A DNA stretch of 64,000 bases from NCBI GenBank assembly GCA_043778255.1, contig JAYWGN010000040.1:1-64000 (forward strand). The letters are read 5' to 3'. Origin of the DNA: JAYWGN01 sp043778255. GTDB lineage: Bacteria > Bacteroidota > Bacteroidia > Chitinophagales > Chitinophagaceae. Below, in pieces: positions 63,576 to 64,000 of the stretch; within the stretch, counting starts at the first letter, position 1, and the number at the start of each line of letters is the position of its first letter. Both the position numbers and the translations under genes were made by a program. A model generated the notes under the pieces. It did not search any database. It was not told the DNA's origin and worked only from the letters and a program-made list of their open reading frames with translations.

Positions 63576-64000
63576 ATGAAATACATAAAATTTATAGCAG
63601 CTTTAGCTTGTACCCTAATGCTTGTAATAGCCTTAAACACACAGTTTGGTGCTGCTCCGCCTTTTGGAAAGTTTTTAAGTCCGCAACATGGCTTTTGGAA
63701 AAATGGTGACAACCCCGCCGATTTTAAAGATGCTAATTTAAAATTTGCTAACCTCAAAGGCAATGTACAGGTGTATATGGATAAAAGGTTAGTGCCACAT
63801 ATATTTGCCGATAAGGAGGAAGATGCCCTATTTGTACAAGGCTATATACATGCCAAATATAGGCTATGGCAAATGGAATTTCAAACCCATTATGCAGCTG
63901 GTCGACTTTGCGAAATAGTAGGCGAAAAAGCGCTACCACTCGACCGTAAATTTAGGCGATTAGGTATGGTATATGCTGCCCAAAACTCAGTAAAAGAAAC
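63576..64000 (+). CDS. Penicillin acylase-family protein (truncated by window end)
   Basis: The first 141 codons of a long secreted enzyme: signal/anchor helix (FIAALACTLMLVIAL), then the start of the acylase alpha domain with VQVYMDKRLVPHIFADKEED (quoted in part), LFVQGYIHAKYRLWQMEF and GRLCEIVGEKAL, hallmark sequences of the Ntn-hydrolase penicillin/acyl-homoserine-lactone acylases. The catalytic Ser lies beyond the window. The region just before the start is repeat-rich, so its promoter may be affected. Confidence 0.85.
   Translation, partial: MKYIKFIAALACTLMLVIALNTQFGAAPPFGKFLSPQHGFWKNGDNPADFKDANLKFANLKGNVQVYMDKRLVPHIFADKEEDALFVQGYIHAKYRLWQMEFQTHYAAGRLCEIVGEKALPLDRKFRRLGMVYAAQNSVKE

Noticed and set aside
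63227..63709. Long Lys/Ser-rich open frame across the repeat region
   Set aside because: It arises from translation of the tandem repeat, starts inside the DinB gene in another frame and overlaps the acylase gene; no family similarity.
1..64000. tRNA or rRNA genes
   Set aside because: No cloverleaf with CCA end or conserved rRNA stretch was recognised on visual reading; a dedicated scan would be needed to exclude atypical tRNAs.

Overview
The window is a 64 kb, AT-rich chromosomal segment from a member of the Bacteroidota. That placement is inferred from lineage-typical families: type A and type B type-IX-secretion (T9SS) sorting domains, a CarboxypepD_reg/TonB receptor, DUF2911, DUF3098, DUF4271, DUF3347 and DUF2027-Smr proteins, BlaI/M56 pairs, and promoters resembling the Bacteroidota TTG...TAnnTTTG pattern. 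DUF4271-hemD and ftsX-DUF3098-uppP occur in a Bacteroidota-typical order. The gene set resembles the Chitinophagales, but no rRNA or other decisive marker is present. I saw no tRNA, rRNA, CRISPR array, transposase or phage gene.

Layout. 0-8 kb: asparagine synthase, a SRPBCC protein, a PhoU-like/Pit phosphate pair, a HAD nucleotidase, an SDR and an ACP-phosphodiesterase-like protein. 8-18 kb: two tandem DUF2911 proteins, a YkuD transpeptidase, an amino-acid permease, an orphan Xre/MbcA-type antitoxin, then Smr, DUF4271, hemD and kdsD, and an outer-membrane barrel. 18-25 kb: thyA-folA and pntA1-pntA2-pntB, each interrupted by a gene for an S23-type four-helix-bundle protein. 25-31 kb, minus strand: ruvX, ubiA/mqnP-like, trmH, proC and leuS; the last two carry GC-rich palindromes translated in frame. 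31.5-36 kb: ftsX-DUF3098-uppP, then a BlaI-type repressor, an M56 (BlaR1-like) protease fused to a peptidoglycan amidase, and a catalytically degenerate LytM protein. 36-47.5 kb: two PIN toxin/antitoxin modules (one frameshifted), a DUF2975 x2 + XRE operon, DUF3347, a TonB receptor, DUF4394, trpS and a 93-bp direct repeat. 47.5-64 kb: an EreA/ChaN-like protein, a lysine/saccharopine dehydrogenase-like enzyme, an envelope cluster (L,D-transpeptidase, RlpA, two OmpA/TSP3 proteins), T9SS cargo proteins, AlkB, small membrane proteins, DinB and the start of a penicillin acylase.

The most striking candidate system is at 33.69-36.20 kb. A likely autoregulated BlaI promoter with two adjacent dyads drives a repressor, a protease-amidase fusion with complete zinc motifs in both enzymatic domains, and an EnvC/NlpD-like LytM protein lacking the metal-binding residues. 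I infer a cell-wall-sensing circuit whose sensor domain is itself a peptidoglycan hydrolase and which encodes its own possible activator. Second in interest are the in-frame palindromic insertions in leuS (three) and proC (one), which resemble in behaviour the Rickettsia palindromic elements. Third are several apparent single-base lesions: a PIN toxin, a T9SS protein reading ATG-TAA before an intact signal peptide, and a secreted-protein remnant without a start codon. Each could be a real mutation or an assembly error.
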